Below are positions 1-6,586 of a DNA stretch of 17,850 nt, piece after piece. Numbering within the stretch: the first letter of the stretch is position 1; the number at the start of each line of letters is the position of its first letter. The stretch is from assembly GCA_949127685.1 (NCBI GenBank), contig CASBPW010000041.1, forward strand, positions 1-17,850, in the 5' to 3' direction. Under the pieces are notes generated by a model, which was not told where the DNA came from, made no database searches, and worked only from the letters and a program-made list of their open reading frames with translations. Position numbers and translations under genes: made by a program. This stretch comes from Candidatus Sivonenia alaskensis PMM_0068 (lineage in GTDB: Bacteria; Cyanobacteriota; Cyanobacteriia; Gloeobacterales; PMM-0068).

Positions 1-561
1 TTCTCTGATGGCATGCCTTTGGGTATTTCTGGAACCTTCAACTTCATGTTGGTTTTCCAAGCTGAGCACAACATCTTGAACCATCCTTTCCACATGTTGG
101 GAGTAGCGGGTGTGTTCGGAGGTGCCTTGTTCTCTGCGATGCATGGTTCTTTGGTCACCTCTTCTCTAATTAAAGAGACGACCTATGAAGAGTCTCAGAG
201 CAACGGCTACAAGTTTGGTCAGGAAGAAGAGACCTACAACATTGTGGCTGCCCACGGATACTTTGGTCGCTTGATCTTCCAATATGCCTCTTTCAACAAC
301 AGCCGCTCCTTGCACTTCGTGCTGGCAGCATGGCCTGTAATTGGAATCTGGGCAACTTCTTTGGGAATCAGCATCATGGCGTTCAACCTGAATGGTTTCA
401 ACTTCAATGGCAGCATTGTTGACCCTCAGGGCCGGGTAATTTACACCTGGGCGGACATCGTGAACAGAGCTAACCTGGGAATGGAAGTAATGCACGAGCG
501 TAATGCGCACAACTTCCCTCTTGACTTGGCTTCTGGTCAAGCTAATGAAATTGCTGGTTAA
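1..561 (+). CDS. psbA: Photosystem II D1 protein, C-terminal half (5' part outside window)
   Basis: D1 is the thylakoid reaction-centre subunit that binds P680, pheophytin, QB and most of the Mn4CaO5 cluster. The frame is open from base 1; aligned from memory to standard D1 numbering, the first codon is Phe168 and the protein ends at residue 353. All expected ligands present in this half can be seen: D170, E189, H332, E333 and D342 for the cluster, with A344 as the mature C terminus; H190 beside TyrZ; H198 for P680; H215 and H272 for the iron; S264 for QB. The extension after A344, normally removed by the CtpA protease, is only nine residues (SGQANEIAG). Several positions that are usually invariant differ: N194 for Met, A209 for Ser, A285 for Phe and Y315 for Asn. 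This suggests a variant D1 copy. The identity as D1 is certain; which isoform it is remains inference. Confidence 0.98.
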   Translation, partial: FSDGMPLGISGTFNFMLVFQAEHNILNHPFHMLGVAGVFGGALFSAMHGSLVTSSLIKETTYEESQSNGYKFGQEEETYNIVAAHGYFGRLIFQYASFNNSRSLHFVLAAWPVIGIWATSLGISIMAFNLNGFNFNGSIVDPQGRVIYTWADIVNRANLGMEVMHERNAHNFPLDLASGQANEIAG

Positions 562-597
562 TCACTCTCATCAGTGAGACCACGCTAGAGAAATGAG

Positions 598-626
598 AAA
601 GAGGGGCCTTACTGTCCCTCTTTTTT
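598..626 (+). terminator. Intrinsic terminator of psbA
   Basis: An 8-bp stem (AAAGAGGG / CCCTCTTT) with a 10-nt loop runs straight into a T tract that ends at 626, about 37 nt after the psbA stop codon. Stem plus T run on the plus strand is the classic rho-independent form. Confidence 0.85.
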
Positions 627-810
627 CATGGTTAAATGTCCGTGGTTGCTGTGAAGGTAGTTCATCAAATCTTGCAGTCCCGCAAAGATAATCAATGAAC
701 TTCATAGAATTCTTTGATCCTTCCTAAGTTTAGGCAGAGTTCGCAGCCATTCTCAGTGAATTGATGGACTGTTAAAGATAAAAGTACGATTGTGGAGATC
801 AATTACAGTC
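627..810. other. Intergenic region between psbA terminator and SRPBCC gene
   Basis: These 184 bases hold no reading frame of note. I see no convincing promoter hexamer pair, although the promoter of the following plus-strand gene must lie here if that gene is transcribed independently of psbA. Confidence 0.5.
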
Positions 811-1248
811 ATGCAAGTTAACTTAAAAGCACCCGCTATTGCTCGGCACGAAATTATGGTCCATGCTCCAGTGGAAACAATATGGGGCATACTTTCTGAT
901 ATTGATCACTGGAGTGCTTGGTATCCTGCTGTCTCGCAATCGAAGCTAGAAGGGTTACTTTTGCCTGGTTCCGTATTTCGTTGGAAATCTGGGGGGACGC
1001 CAATCTTATCAACGTTACAGGAGGTTGAACCTCATCATCGAATCAGTTGGACAGGTAAGGCACCAGGTACGCAAGCGATTCATATCTGGATACTTGAGCC
1101 ACAGGCAGATGGGGTCTTGGTTATGACCGAGGAATCGTTTGAAGGTTGGCTTGTACCTCTGCTCAAGGGCATGATGCAGAGCATGCTTGATACGTCGCTC
1201 CAAGCATGGCTCAAGCATCTCAAACAGTACGCTGAAGCAGCAGCCTAA
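811..1248 (+). CDS. SRPBCC (START-like) family protein, polyketide cyclase/dehydrase type
   Basis: This 145-aa protein has the START/Bet v1-like fold pattern. An N-terminal strand (ARHEIMVHAPVETIWGILSDI) leads into a helix and 'DHWSAWYPAVSQSKLEG', then beta strands 'GSVFRWKSGG' and 'ISWTGKAPG', and finally a long C-terminal helix (LKGMMQSMLDTSLQAWLKHL) that closes the hydrophobic cavity. Proteins of this fold bind lipids, polyketides or other small hydrophobic ligands; the ligand cannot be told from sequence. I chose the ATG at 811. A TTG at 790 would add seven residues but has no ribosome binding site, while GGAG lies 13 nt before the ATG. The gene converges on the MarR/hydrolase operon, so a shared function is possible but not shown. 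Confidence 0.8.
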   Translation: MQVNLKAPAIARHEIMVHAPVETIWGILSDIDHWSAWYPAVSQSKLEGLLLPGSVFRWKSGGTPILSTLQEVEPHHRISWTGKAPGTQAIHIWILEPQADGVLVMTEESFEGWLVPLLKGMMQSMLDTSLQAWLKHLKQYAEAAA

Positions 1249-1334
1249 GATTTTTTCTTGTCTCCTCATAAATCCTAAGGCACTCGACTCTGAAGTGTTT
1301 GAGGTTATTTGGCGATTAAGAGCTGCCGGTACTT

Positions 1335-1790
1335 TTACCCTTTTGCTTTCCGACGAATTAATGCCTCACCGGTAGGTCGCCCAGCCACGAACTTCCATAA
1401 TGTTCTATTGATTTCCTCTAAGGGAGTAACCCCTAGTGCAGCAGCAATCACGGCATAGAAAGCTTGCTCGATTGCCCTCACCTGTTCAGCAAGTTGCCTC
1501 CCAGTTGTTGTGAGCGAGAGTGTTACCCTACGCCGGTCAATTTCAGAAGACTTTCGCGCTACTAAGCTCTTTTCTACTAGCGTATTCACTAGCCGACTAG
1601 GGCTACCTGTTTCACAAACCAACCGCTCACCCAGTTGGAGTAATGACAAGGGGGCGTAGTCATAAAGAACTCGTAAAACTTCTGCTTGTGAACTGGTTAG
1701 CCCGATCGGTTCCAGTGCTGCTGAAAGTAGGCGATCGCCCTCGCGTTGCGCTGCCAGAATCAAGTAGCGTAATTCTTCAATGGAATTCAT
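1335..1790 (-). CDS. MarR-family transcriptional regulator
   Basis: The 151-aa protein has the MarR layout: an N-terminal dimerisation helix, a winged helix-turn-helix (about residues 30-95, including 'LTSSQAEVLRVLYDY' and the recognition helix 'GSPSRLVNTLVEKSLV'), the wing with the typical basic 'DRRRVTLSLTTTGRQL', and C-terminal dimerisation helices. A Cys at about residue 59, just before the recognition helix, could be a redox switch, but that is speculation. Its ATG overlaps the stop of the upstream alpha/beta hydrolase by four bases (ATGA), so the two are translationally coupled and co-transcribed. The perfect inverted repeat in front of the hydrolase gene is its probable operator, giving autorepression. 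The inducing ligand is unknown. Confidence 0.92.
   Translation of the reverse strand: MNSIEELRYLILAAQREGDRLLSAALEPIGLTSSQAEVLRVLYDYAPLSLLQLGERLVCETGSPSRLVNTLVEKSLVARKSSEIDRRRVTLSLTTTGRQLAEQVRAIEQAFYAVIAAALGVTPLEEINRTLWKFVAGRPTGEALIRRKAKG
1731..1738. repeat. HIP1 octamer
   Basis: GCGATCGC, the highly iterated palindrome typical of many cyanobacterial genomes, inside the MarR gene. Confidence 0.85.
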
Positions 1791-2530
1791 ACTGCAATCG
1801 AGTCGTTTGCTAAACGAACCTGTAAAAACGCTTGAATGGCATTAGCATACGTCACCGGATGAGTGAAACGGAACATATGCCCCGTATTGGGTAGAATCGC
1901 CTCAACCGCATCTGGAATTCCCTCTAACAGAAGCCGCGCAGCGTTTTCACCAATGAGTCGATCGTAGGCGGGCGTGAGAATTAACGTTGGAACCTGAATC
2001 AGAGGAAGTTTATCCAGATAGTTTGCCGAGAACGCGGCTTTCATCCGACTGAGATAGCTGCGACGCGGCGTATTTTTAATAAACAAACTCCGAATAGTTG
2101 ATGGTGACCACGGAATTTGTCCATCGGCATCAAACGGCGAGGCTAAAGCCTGAGCATGGAAACGCAAGGTGATTTGCCGATATAACGCTCCAGGAAGGAA
2201 GGCGGCGGCGGTCAGATGTAGCTTCGTAAGCGGATCTGTAACTGGATCAGCAGCAAACCCACCTGATAAAATCAATGCCTCTAATCCCCTGGGCTGTCGA
2301 GTGGCAAAGGCGATCGCAATGTTTGCCCCAAAGGAATCGCCCACGAGAATGTAGCGATCCAGATCGGCCACTTGCTCAGCCAAAAAGTCTGCATACGCCT
2401 CGATGTTGTCGAGTGCTTCAGGCAATCGCATCGTTCGCAAAGACCAGTCCGACAGAGGGGTTAGTTGCTCTAGGCTCCAGGGACTACCCGAAAAGCAAGG
2501 AACCAGCACAATTGTGGGCGAAGTGTTCAT
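1787..2530 (-). CDS. Alpha/beta hydrolase
   Basis: The 247-aa protein has a complete alpha/beta-hydrolase triad: nucleophile Ser66 in the elbow 'GDSFG', Asp190 in 'LILTPAYDRLIG' and His218 in 'NTGHMFRFTHP'. The substrate is not predictable. I chose the ATG at 2528-2530 because GAGG lies eight bases upstream on the minus strand. A start eight codons earlier (2552-2554) would fall inside the inverted repeat that is the likely operator and has no ribosome binding site. No signal peptide is seen, so it is probably cytoplasmic. It is the first gene of a two-gene operon with the MarR regulator (4-nt overlap). This arrangement is common when the regulator senses a toxic small molecule that the enzyme degrades; that role is inference. 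Confidence 0.88.
   Translation of the reverse strand: MNTSPTIVLVPCFSGSPWSLEQLTPLSDWSLRTMRLPEALDNIEAYADFLAEQVADLDRYILVGDSFGANIAIAFATRQPRGLEALILSGGFAADPVTDPLTKLHLTAAAFLPGALYRQITLRFHAQALASPFDADGQIPWSPSTIRSLFIKNTPRRSYLSRMKAAFSANYLDKLPLIQVPTLILTPAYDRLIGENAARLLLEGIPDAVEAILPNTGHMFRFTHPVTYANAIQAFLQVRLANDSIAV
2310..2317. repeat. HIP1 octamer
   Basis: GCGATCGC inside the alpha/beta hydrolase gene. Confidence 0.85.
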
Positions 2531-2542
2531 TAGGCAAGCCTC

Positions 2543-2579
2543 ATTAAGTGACATGTTATTAAATTACATGTCACTTAAT
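2543..2579. promoter_or_regulatory. Perfect 14-bp inverted repeat, probable MarR operator
   Basis: ATTAAGTGACATGT at 2543-2556 is matched exactly by its reverse complement at 2566-2579, with a 9-nt AT-only spacer. Each arm also contains the small palindrome ACATGT, so two dimers could bind side by side. The repeat covers the expected transcription start and the last three bases of the -10 box of the minus-strand promoter. It lies just upstream of the hydrolase ribosome binding site. MarR proteins are known to bind such palindromes. Confidence 0.75.
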
Positions 2580-2606
2580 ATAATCATGTCTTCCCTGCTG
2601 CGTCAA
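2577..2606 (-). promoter_or_regulatory. Sigma70-type promoter of the hydrolase-marR operon
   Basis: On the minus strand, TTGACG (plus 2601-2606) is followed after 18 bases by TATATT (plus 2577-2582). Each hexamer matches the consensus at five of six positions. The start site would fall near 2570, inside the inverted repeat, giving a leader of about 40 bases before the chosen ATG. Confidence 0.65.
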
Positions 2607-2727
2607 GGACAGCAAAGAATCTCAGATGGGGATCTTAAGCTTGAGTGTAATTTTTCAACCCCTGGAAGGGGCGGTAAGGCTCCCTCTTTTCTGGTTACAA
2701 TTTTTAATAAATAAGTGAGATTTGCCC

Positions 2728-3138
2728 ATGTCCTTGTCTCCGGCCCTGATTCTTTTGTATTCCATCGCTGCAGCGGCGCTGTTGGTCTATTTTCCCTATC
2801 TGTTTGTCGCTTTAGGCCGCTTTCAGGTGGGATATGACATGAGTGCGCCTCGAGCCCTGTTTGATAAATTGCCTGCCTATGCTCAGCGGGCTACCTGGGC
2901 GCACCAAAACTCTTTCGAAGTCTTTATGTTTTTTGCCGTGTCAGCACTCATGGTGTACGTCACTAAAACGGGTTCTAGTTACACGACCAATCTAGCGCTT
3001 GCTTTCTTGGCTGCTCGCCTAACCTATAGTCTTTGCTATATCGTCAATATTCCCCTAGTCCGGTCTTTGATGTGGGCTGGGAGTATGGCCTGTATTGCAG
3101 GGTTAATGACTACGAGTTTCAGTGCTTTAGGGGCTTAA
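2728..3138 (+). CDS. MAPEG family membrane protein
   Basis: The 136-aa protein has four hydrophobic segments, at about residues 6-28, 63-80, 88-105 and 113-130. A polar loop after the first carries 'SAPRALFDKLPAYAQRATWAHQNSFE', the MAPEG pattern (membrane-associated proteins in eicosanoid and glutathione metabolism), including the Arg/Ala-rich stretch and the conserved 'A.N..E' element. Family members are trimeric membrane enzymes that often use glutathione; the bacterial substrates are mostly unknown. I chose the ATG at 2728 rather than a TTG two codons earlier, since GAGA lies nine bases before the ATG. The next gene, rpsO, follows after 49 bases on the same strand, but the functions appear unrelated. 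Confidence 0.88.
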   Translation: MSLSPALILLYSIAAAALLVYFPYLFVALGRFQVGYDMSAPRALFDKLPAYAQRATWAHQNSFEVFMFFAVSALMVYVTKTGSSYTTNLALAFLAARLTYSLCYIVNIPLVRSLMWAGSMACIAGLMTTSFSALGA

Positions 3139-3187
3139 CTATGGTATTTTTTAAATACTGTGTCTTTATCATTAACAGACCAAATCT

Positions 3188-3457
3188 ATGCCCCTGACTC
3201 AAGAAAAAAAACAAGAATTGATTGAAGGATTCAAGACCCACAGCACGGATACGGGTTCTCCTGAAGTTCAAGTTGCAATGCTGACGGAACGTGTCAATCA
3301 ATTGACGCAGCATCTGCGTAGTAACCCTAAAGACTTCGCTTCCCGGCGGGGTTTACTGAAAATTATCAGCCAACGTAAGCAGTTACTCGGCTATGTCGCC
3401 AAGATGGATGCGCCTCGTTACCAAAAGATCGTTGAGCGTCTCGGTCTCCGTCGCTAA
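3188..3457 (+). CDS. rpsO: 30S ribosomal protein S15
   Basis: The 89-aa product is full length for bacterial S15 and carries its hallmark sequences: 'THSTDTGSPEVQVAML', 'RVNQLTQHL' and 'DFASRRGLLKIISQRKQLLGYV', ending '...KIVERLGLRR'. S15 binds the central domain of 16S rRNA early in small-subunit assembly. The ATG has no clear Shine-Dalgarno sequence, which is common in cyanobacteria. In many bacteria pnp follows rpsO; here an unrelated gene converges only 12 bases after the stop, so the transcript must end inside that gene. Confidence 0.98.
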   Translation: MPLTQEKKQELIEGFKTHSTDTGSPEVQVAMLTERVNQLTQHLRSNPKDFASRRGLLKIISQRKQLLGYVAKMDAPRYQKIVERLGLRR

Positions 3458-3469
3458 AGCTCCAGCACT

Positions 3470-5089
3470 CTAGGGAATGCGTCCACTGACAATGGTTATT
3501 GGTTCTTGAATCCGCGCAAAGGAGCGGATTCCATTCTTTTCTAGGGAAATCTGGATGGTCCCTTGTGGCACTTCTAGACGATCGCCAATCCTGACTTTGC
3601 CCTCGTAATAACCGGGGGCTGTTTCTTGCATTTTTACTTCAGCGGTAAAGCCAACGATTTTAAAATTGGCCTGACTTCCTGAATCTCCTTGAACGATGAC
3701 TTCTAGAAGATCTCCCGGAAAGAAAACCCGCCCAGCAGGCTTGAAGCCAACTTGGGCAATACGCGGTCCTAGTTCAAAGGGGAGACCACGGGCAGGCGAA
3801 GAATAGGGCGCTATGTCTGGGTCTGTATTGCGCGGGGCAGGAGTGCTCTTCTTTGGGGGACGCTGAGCGGCTGCCCCTGAGTTGGAGGGTCGTTTTACCG
3901 GAAGTGTTGTGCTGGGCCGCGGTGGAATCGTGCTTGGGGCCTGAGAGGGATAGGGTTCATAAACGGGCTCCTGGCTCGAGGCATAGGGCGCAGGTTCATC
4001 ATCAGGAGCGTTTTGGGGTGGCACAGAGCTTTGAGTGGAGCGGATCGGCTCACTGTCCCCCAAGGCTAAATTAGCGACCCTTTGAGCACGGGTTGTGATG
4101 CCACTCCGGGCCAGAGAAACTTCTACGGAGGGATTGATGATGTCATCTCCTTGCCGAACTACATAGATGCCACGGTAAACGCCAGGGCTAACCTCAGTCA
4201 TCGGTTGGTCACTGACAAATTCGGCAAAACTAAAGGTGGCTTTTGCTTGTGGGCTACCTTCAGCAGTAATCACGACCTGTTGACCAGGAAGAGCGGTGGA
4301 CTCAGGACTGACTTTGATGGCCGTGATCTTCGGACGGTCTAGTTTTTTCTGGGCGATGGGAGGTTTAATTTCAGGGAGTTCTTTTTTATACACCAGGGCT
4401 TGATGTAAGATGACGGCGGCTTCTCCACGGGTTAGGATATCATCTGGCCCGAAGACATCAGGGTTAGGATAACTAACAATTAAACCTGCTTGGGCTGAAG
4501 CAGCCACAAAATCTCTTCCCTCTTTCGGAATGTCTCGACTATCTTTGTAGAGCTTGAGCCAGGAATCTGTAATCTCTGGGTCAGGGGCTTCTAGCTTGAG
4601 GGCGCGGCTTATCAAGGCTAGCGCTTCTAAGCGCGTCAAGTCTGATTCAGGCTCAAATTTTCCGTTGGTTAGGGTGAGCAAACCACTTTGGACAACGGCC
4701 TGAGCATTCCAATAGTCAGGACTATCTTTTTCCAAGTCTTTAATCGGGACCGCCTTTGCCCGAACAGGCTTCAGATCAAAAGCTTGGGTCAGCCAGTTGG
4801 TTAATTCCATGCGGGTTAGCGTTTTCCCCAGGGAATCGTTAAGAACTGCTAAGTTCTTCTTTTGTAGCGCTTCAGCATAGGGCTTGGTCCAACTAAGATT
4901 GAGCTTCTGTTGTTCTGGGGTCTCGGTTTTTTCCGTTTGGGCACTTGTTTTCCCCGCTTGCCCTTTTGGTGGTTGCGCCTGCGTGGGTAGGGTTAAAGGA
5001 AAAATTATTAAACCTAAACTCAAGAGGGTAGGGAGGTATGCACTAAGACCTTTGCTCTCTACTCTTGTCCATCTTGCTTTACTGATCAT
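3470..5089 (-). CDS. Secreted S-layer-homology (SLH) domain protein with two beta modules
   Basis: The 539-aa protein starts with an export signal (basic N terminus, hydrophobic core about residues 17-36, cleavage near 'PTQA|QPP'). A polar linker leads to three SLH-like repeats at about 84-232, with 'LTRMELTNWLTQAF', 'LTRLEALALISRAL' and 'LTRGEAAVILHQAL' as the helix signatures. Then come a beta-rich module (about 254-344), a proline-rich linker (about 350-435) and a second, similar beta module (about 444-536). SLH domains usually anchor proteins to peptidoglycan-linked polymers or, in cyanobacterial outer-membrane proteins, tether the outer membrane to the wall; a cell-envelope role is inferred. 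No porin-like barrel is seen. I chose the ATG at 5089 over a TTG at 5113, which lacks a ribosome binding site. It lies downstream of ilvN on the same strand. Confidence 0.85.
   Translation of the reverse strand: MISKARWTRVESKGLSAYLPTLLSLGLIIFPLTLPTQAQPPKGQAGKTSAQTEKTETPEQQKLNLSWTKPYAEALQKKNLAVLNDSLGKTLTRMELTNWLTQAFDLKPVRAKAVPIKDLEKDSPDYWNAQAVVQSGLLTLTNGKFEPESDLTRLEALALISRALKLEAPDPEITDSWLKLYKDSRDIPKEGRDFVAASAQAGLIVSYPNPDVFGPDDILTRGEAAVILHQALVYKKELPEIKPPIAQKKLDRPKITAIKVSPESTALPGQQVVITAEGSPQAKATFSFAEFVSDQPMTEVSPGVYRGIYVVRQGDDIINPSVEVSLARSGITTRAQRVANLALGDSEPIRSTQSSVPPQNAPDDEPAPYASSQEPVYEPYPSQAPSTIPPRPSTTLPVKRPSNSGAAAQRPPKKSTPAPRNTDPDIAPYSSPARGLPFELGPRIAQVGFKPAGRVFFPGDLLEVIVQGDSGSQANFKIVGFTAEVKMQETAPGYYEGKVRIGDRLEVPQGTIQISLEKNGIRSFARIQEPITIVSGRIP
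3508..3542 (+). terminator. Hairpin and T-rich tail, probable rpsO terminator inside the SLH gene
   Basis: A perfect 8-bp inverted repeat, GAATCCGC / GCGGATTC, with an 8-nt loop is followed on the plus strand by a T-rich run with two C interruptions. It lies about 50 nt after the rpsO stop and within the 3' coding end of the convergent SLH gene. The position suits rpsO termination; the imperfect T tract lowers confidence. Confidence 0.5.
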
Positions 5090-5165
5090 CGGTGTTGCTA
5101 ACTCTATTTCCAAGTGTAATCAACGTCTAGTTCAGTGTTTTGTTCCATTAAATTCCTGAAACAAT

Positions 5166-5699
5166 TTAGACCCCAAGTTTAGCCAAAGGGTTAGGGCGAA
5201 TTTTCAGGTACTCGGTGTTGACGCCAGATTCTCGGACTAAAGCCAATTTCCCTGTACGCGCTATCTCTCGGATCCCAAATTTATTGAGCATTTGGATCGT
5301 CGCTACCATTTTCCCTGGATCGCCAACCACCTGAATGGTCAGGGAATCTTCTCCTAAATCTACTACCTGCGCTCGGAAAATATTGGCGATTTCAATGATT
5401 TCTCGGCGGGTATTGGCACTGGCGTTTACTTTGAGCAGCATCAACTCCCGCTCTACACAAGGCTTTTCCGTAATGTCCAAAACTTTGAGGACGTTGACTA
5501 ACTTGTAGAGCTGCTTGGTCATTTGCTCTACGGCTTGCACATCGCCGGGCACGACCATCGTGATCCGTGAAATCCCAGATTGCTCTGCTGGCCCCACGGC
5601 TAGGCTTTCAATATTGAAGCCTCTGCGGGCAAAAAGCCCTGCAATCCGGGTCAGGACTCCGGCTTCATCTTCCACCAGTACAGATAACGTATGCTTCAC
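5166..5699 (-). CDS. ilvN: Acetolactate synthase small (regulatory) subunit
   Basis: This 177-aa protein is the regulatory subunit of acetohydroxyacid synthase, which makes acetolactate and acetohydroxybutyrate for branched-chain amino acid synthesis and is the point of valine feedback. The N-terminal ACT domain (residues 3-75) has 'HTLSVLVEDEAGVLTRIAGL' and 'FARRGFNIESLAVG', both nearly invariant in the family. The C-terminal domain (about 80-160) carries 'ERELMLLKVNA' and 'LTIQVVGDPGKM'. The start is GTG: no ATG lies upstream in frame before the preceding gene. The length is normal. Phytochelatin synthase ends 60 bases upstream on the same strand, but a good -10 box in that gap suggests a promoter of its own. 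The gene is called ilvN or ilvH in different genomes. Confidence 0.96.
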   Translation of the reverse strand: MKHTLSVLVEDEAGVLTRIAGLFARRGFNIESLAVGPAEQSGISRITMVVPGDVQAVEQMTKQLYKLVNVLKVLDITEKPCVERELMLLKVNASANTRREIIEIANIFRAQVVDLGEDSLTIQVVGDPGKMVATIQMLNKFGIREIARTGKLALVRESGVNTEYLKIRPNPLAKLGV

Positions 5700-5727
5700 G
5701 GATTTAGTCAGGCGTTTTGTGCACTTA

Positions 5728-5733
5728 ATTATA
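5728..5733 (-). promoter_or_regulatory. -10 box of a possible ilvN promoter
   Basis: Perfect TATAAT on the minus strand, 28 bases before the ilvN GTG. There is no recognisable -35 hexamer at 16-18 bases, so the promoter is tentative. Confidence 0.4.
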
Positions 5734-5759
5734 TTCCTTGGAAGCTACGCTGGGCGTTC

Positions 5760-6491
5760 TCAATTAGGATTAAGAGCGCTGACTACAACAAATCCACGGG
5801 TTTTACCCGAACCTGTATCCAATGTATTCATGGAGTTCCAGAGCTCTGCAGTTTTTACCCACACGGGAGGATACTTATAGCGCGAAACATCCAAGATCAA
5901 GAAACGGTCTGTCTTTTCGCTGTAGGCGGCCAGAGGTGAAATATGACCTCCTTTTTCCTGACCAATAGTTTTGCGTAGGTAGTTCACTAAGACAAAGTTA
6001 TTCGGCTCATTAAGAATATTGGCGGCCATTTTGCGAAATTCCTCTAGGCTACTTTTTTCCCCATGATAAATTTCTGTTTTCACCGGATAGGCTTCCAATA
6101 GCTTGCCTAATTGGTCGAGGGTCATACCTTGGCGAGAAACAACTTCTGCTGGAAGAAATTTTTGATTTTGTTCGTTGAAAAAATTTTCTTGGGTGAAGGT
6201 TTTATAGGGTCCCAATTCGGGGGCGCTAGGCGCCGGAACGGCTAGAGCATTCAAGACCATCACGCTGCTGGCCACCCCGCAGTAGGCTCCATTCTTCTGA
6301 CTAACAAACTGCAGGCTCAGCGGCCAGTAATCTTCGCGGGTCTTACTTTCGAGGAGTAACTGCTCTCCTTCGCTAGAGTTCAACGTAATTAGGTTACTGG
6401 GGAGGGGGAGGGTCTGGGCGAGGGCATAGCCTTGGGTTGCCAGGATGACGAGGAAGGACGCTGCGATAGCTTTTAGTCTGTGATAATTCAT
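5760..6491 (-). CDS. Phytochelatin synthase-like protease (half-length, exported)
   Basis: The 243-aa protein matches the prokaryotic single-domain phytochelatin synthase family, whose best-known member is Nostoc alr0975 (about 240 aa). The papain-like triad is complete: Cys71 in 'AYCGVAS', His183 in 'GGHISPLAAY' and Asp201 in 'LDVSRYKYPPVWV'. The cyanobacterial enzymes are known mainly to cleave glycine from glutathione, giving gamma-Glu-Cys, with weak phytochelatin synthesis. The Cys-rich C-terminal half of plant enzymes is absent. An N-terminal hydrophobic segment ending 'GYALAQ' (about residues 8-26) predicts export to the periplasm. It is divergent from cofG, with 95 bases between them, and is upstream of ilvN on the same strand. 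A link to metal stress or glutathione turnover is family knowledge; periplasmic action is inference. Confidence 0.95.
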   Translation of the reverse strand: MNYHRLKAIAASFLVILATQGYALAQTLPLPSNLITLNSSEGEQLLLESKTREDYWPLSLQFVSQKNGAYCGVASSVMVLNALAVPAPSAPELGPYKTFTQENFFNEQNQKFLPAEVVSRQGMTLDQLGKLLEAYPVKTEIYHGEKSSLEEFRKMAANILNEPNNFVLVNYLRKTIGQEKGGHISPLAAYSEKTDRFLILDVSRYKYPPVWVKTAELWNSMNTLDTGSGKTRGFVVVSALNPN

Positions 6492-6586
6492 AGGTATCGG
6501 CCCAGAACACTAAGAACCATGATCACTGATAAATCAATGCACAATGAAGATAATTCCAAAAAAACAGTCTGCTCTCGAGCCTTACT

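Noticed and set aside
166..540. 124-aa open frame antisense to psbA
   Set aside because: It is a shadow of a highly conserved gene with biased codons, and it has no domain pattern.
1..561. Chlorophyll f synthase (ChlF, super-rogue D1) or classic low-oxygen D1'
   Set aside because: The manganese ligands lost in ChlF are all present here, and residue 286 is Thr, not the Ala reported for D1'.
2659..2671. CCCCT-GGA-AGGGG hairpin before the MAPEG gene
   Set aside because: Only five pairs with no T run directly after, and no plus-strand gene ends just upstream.
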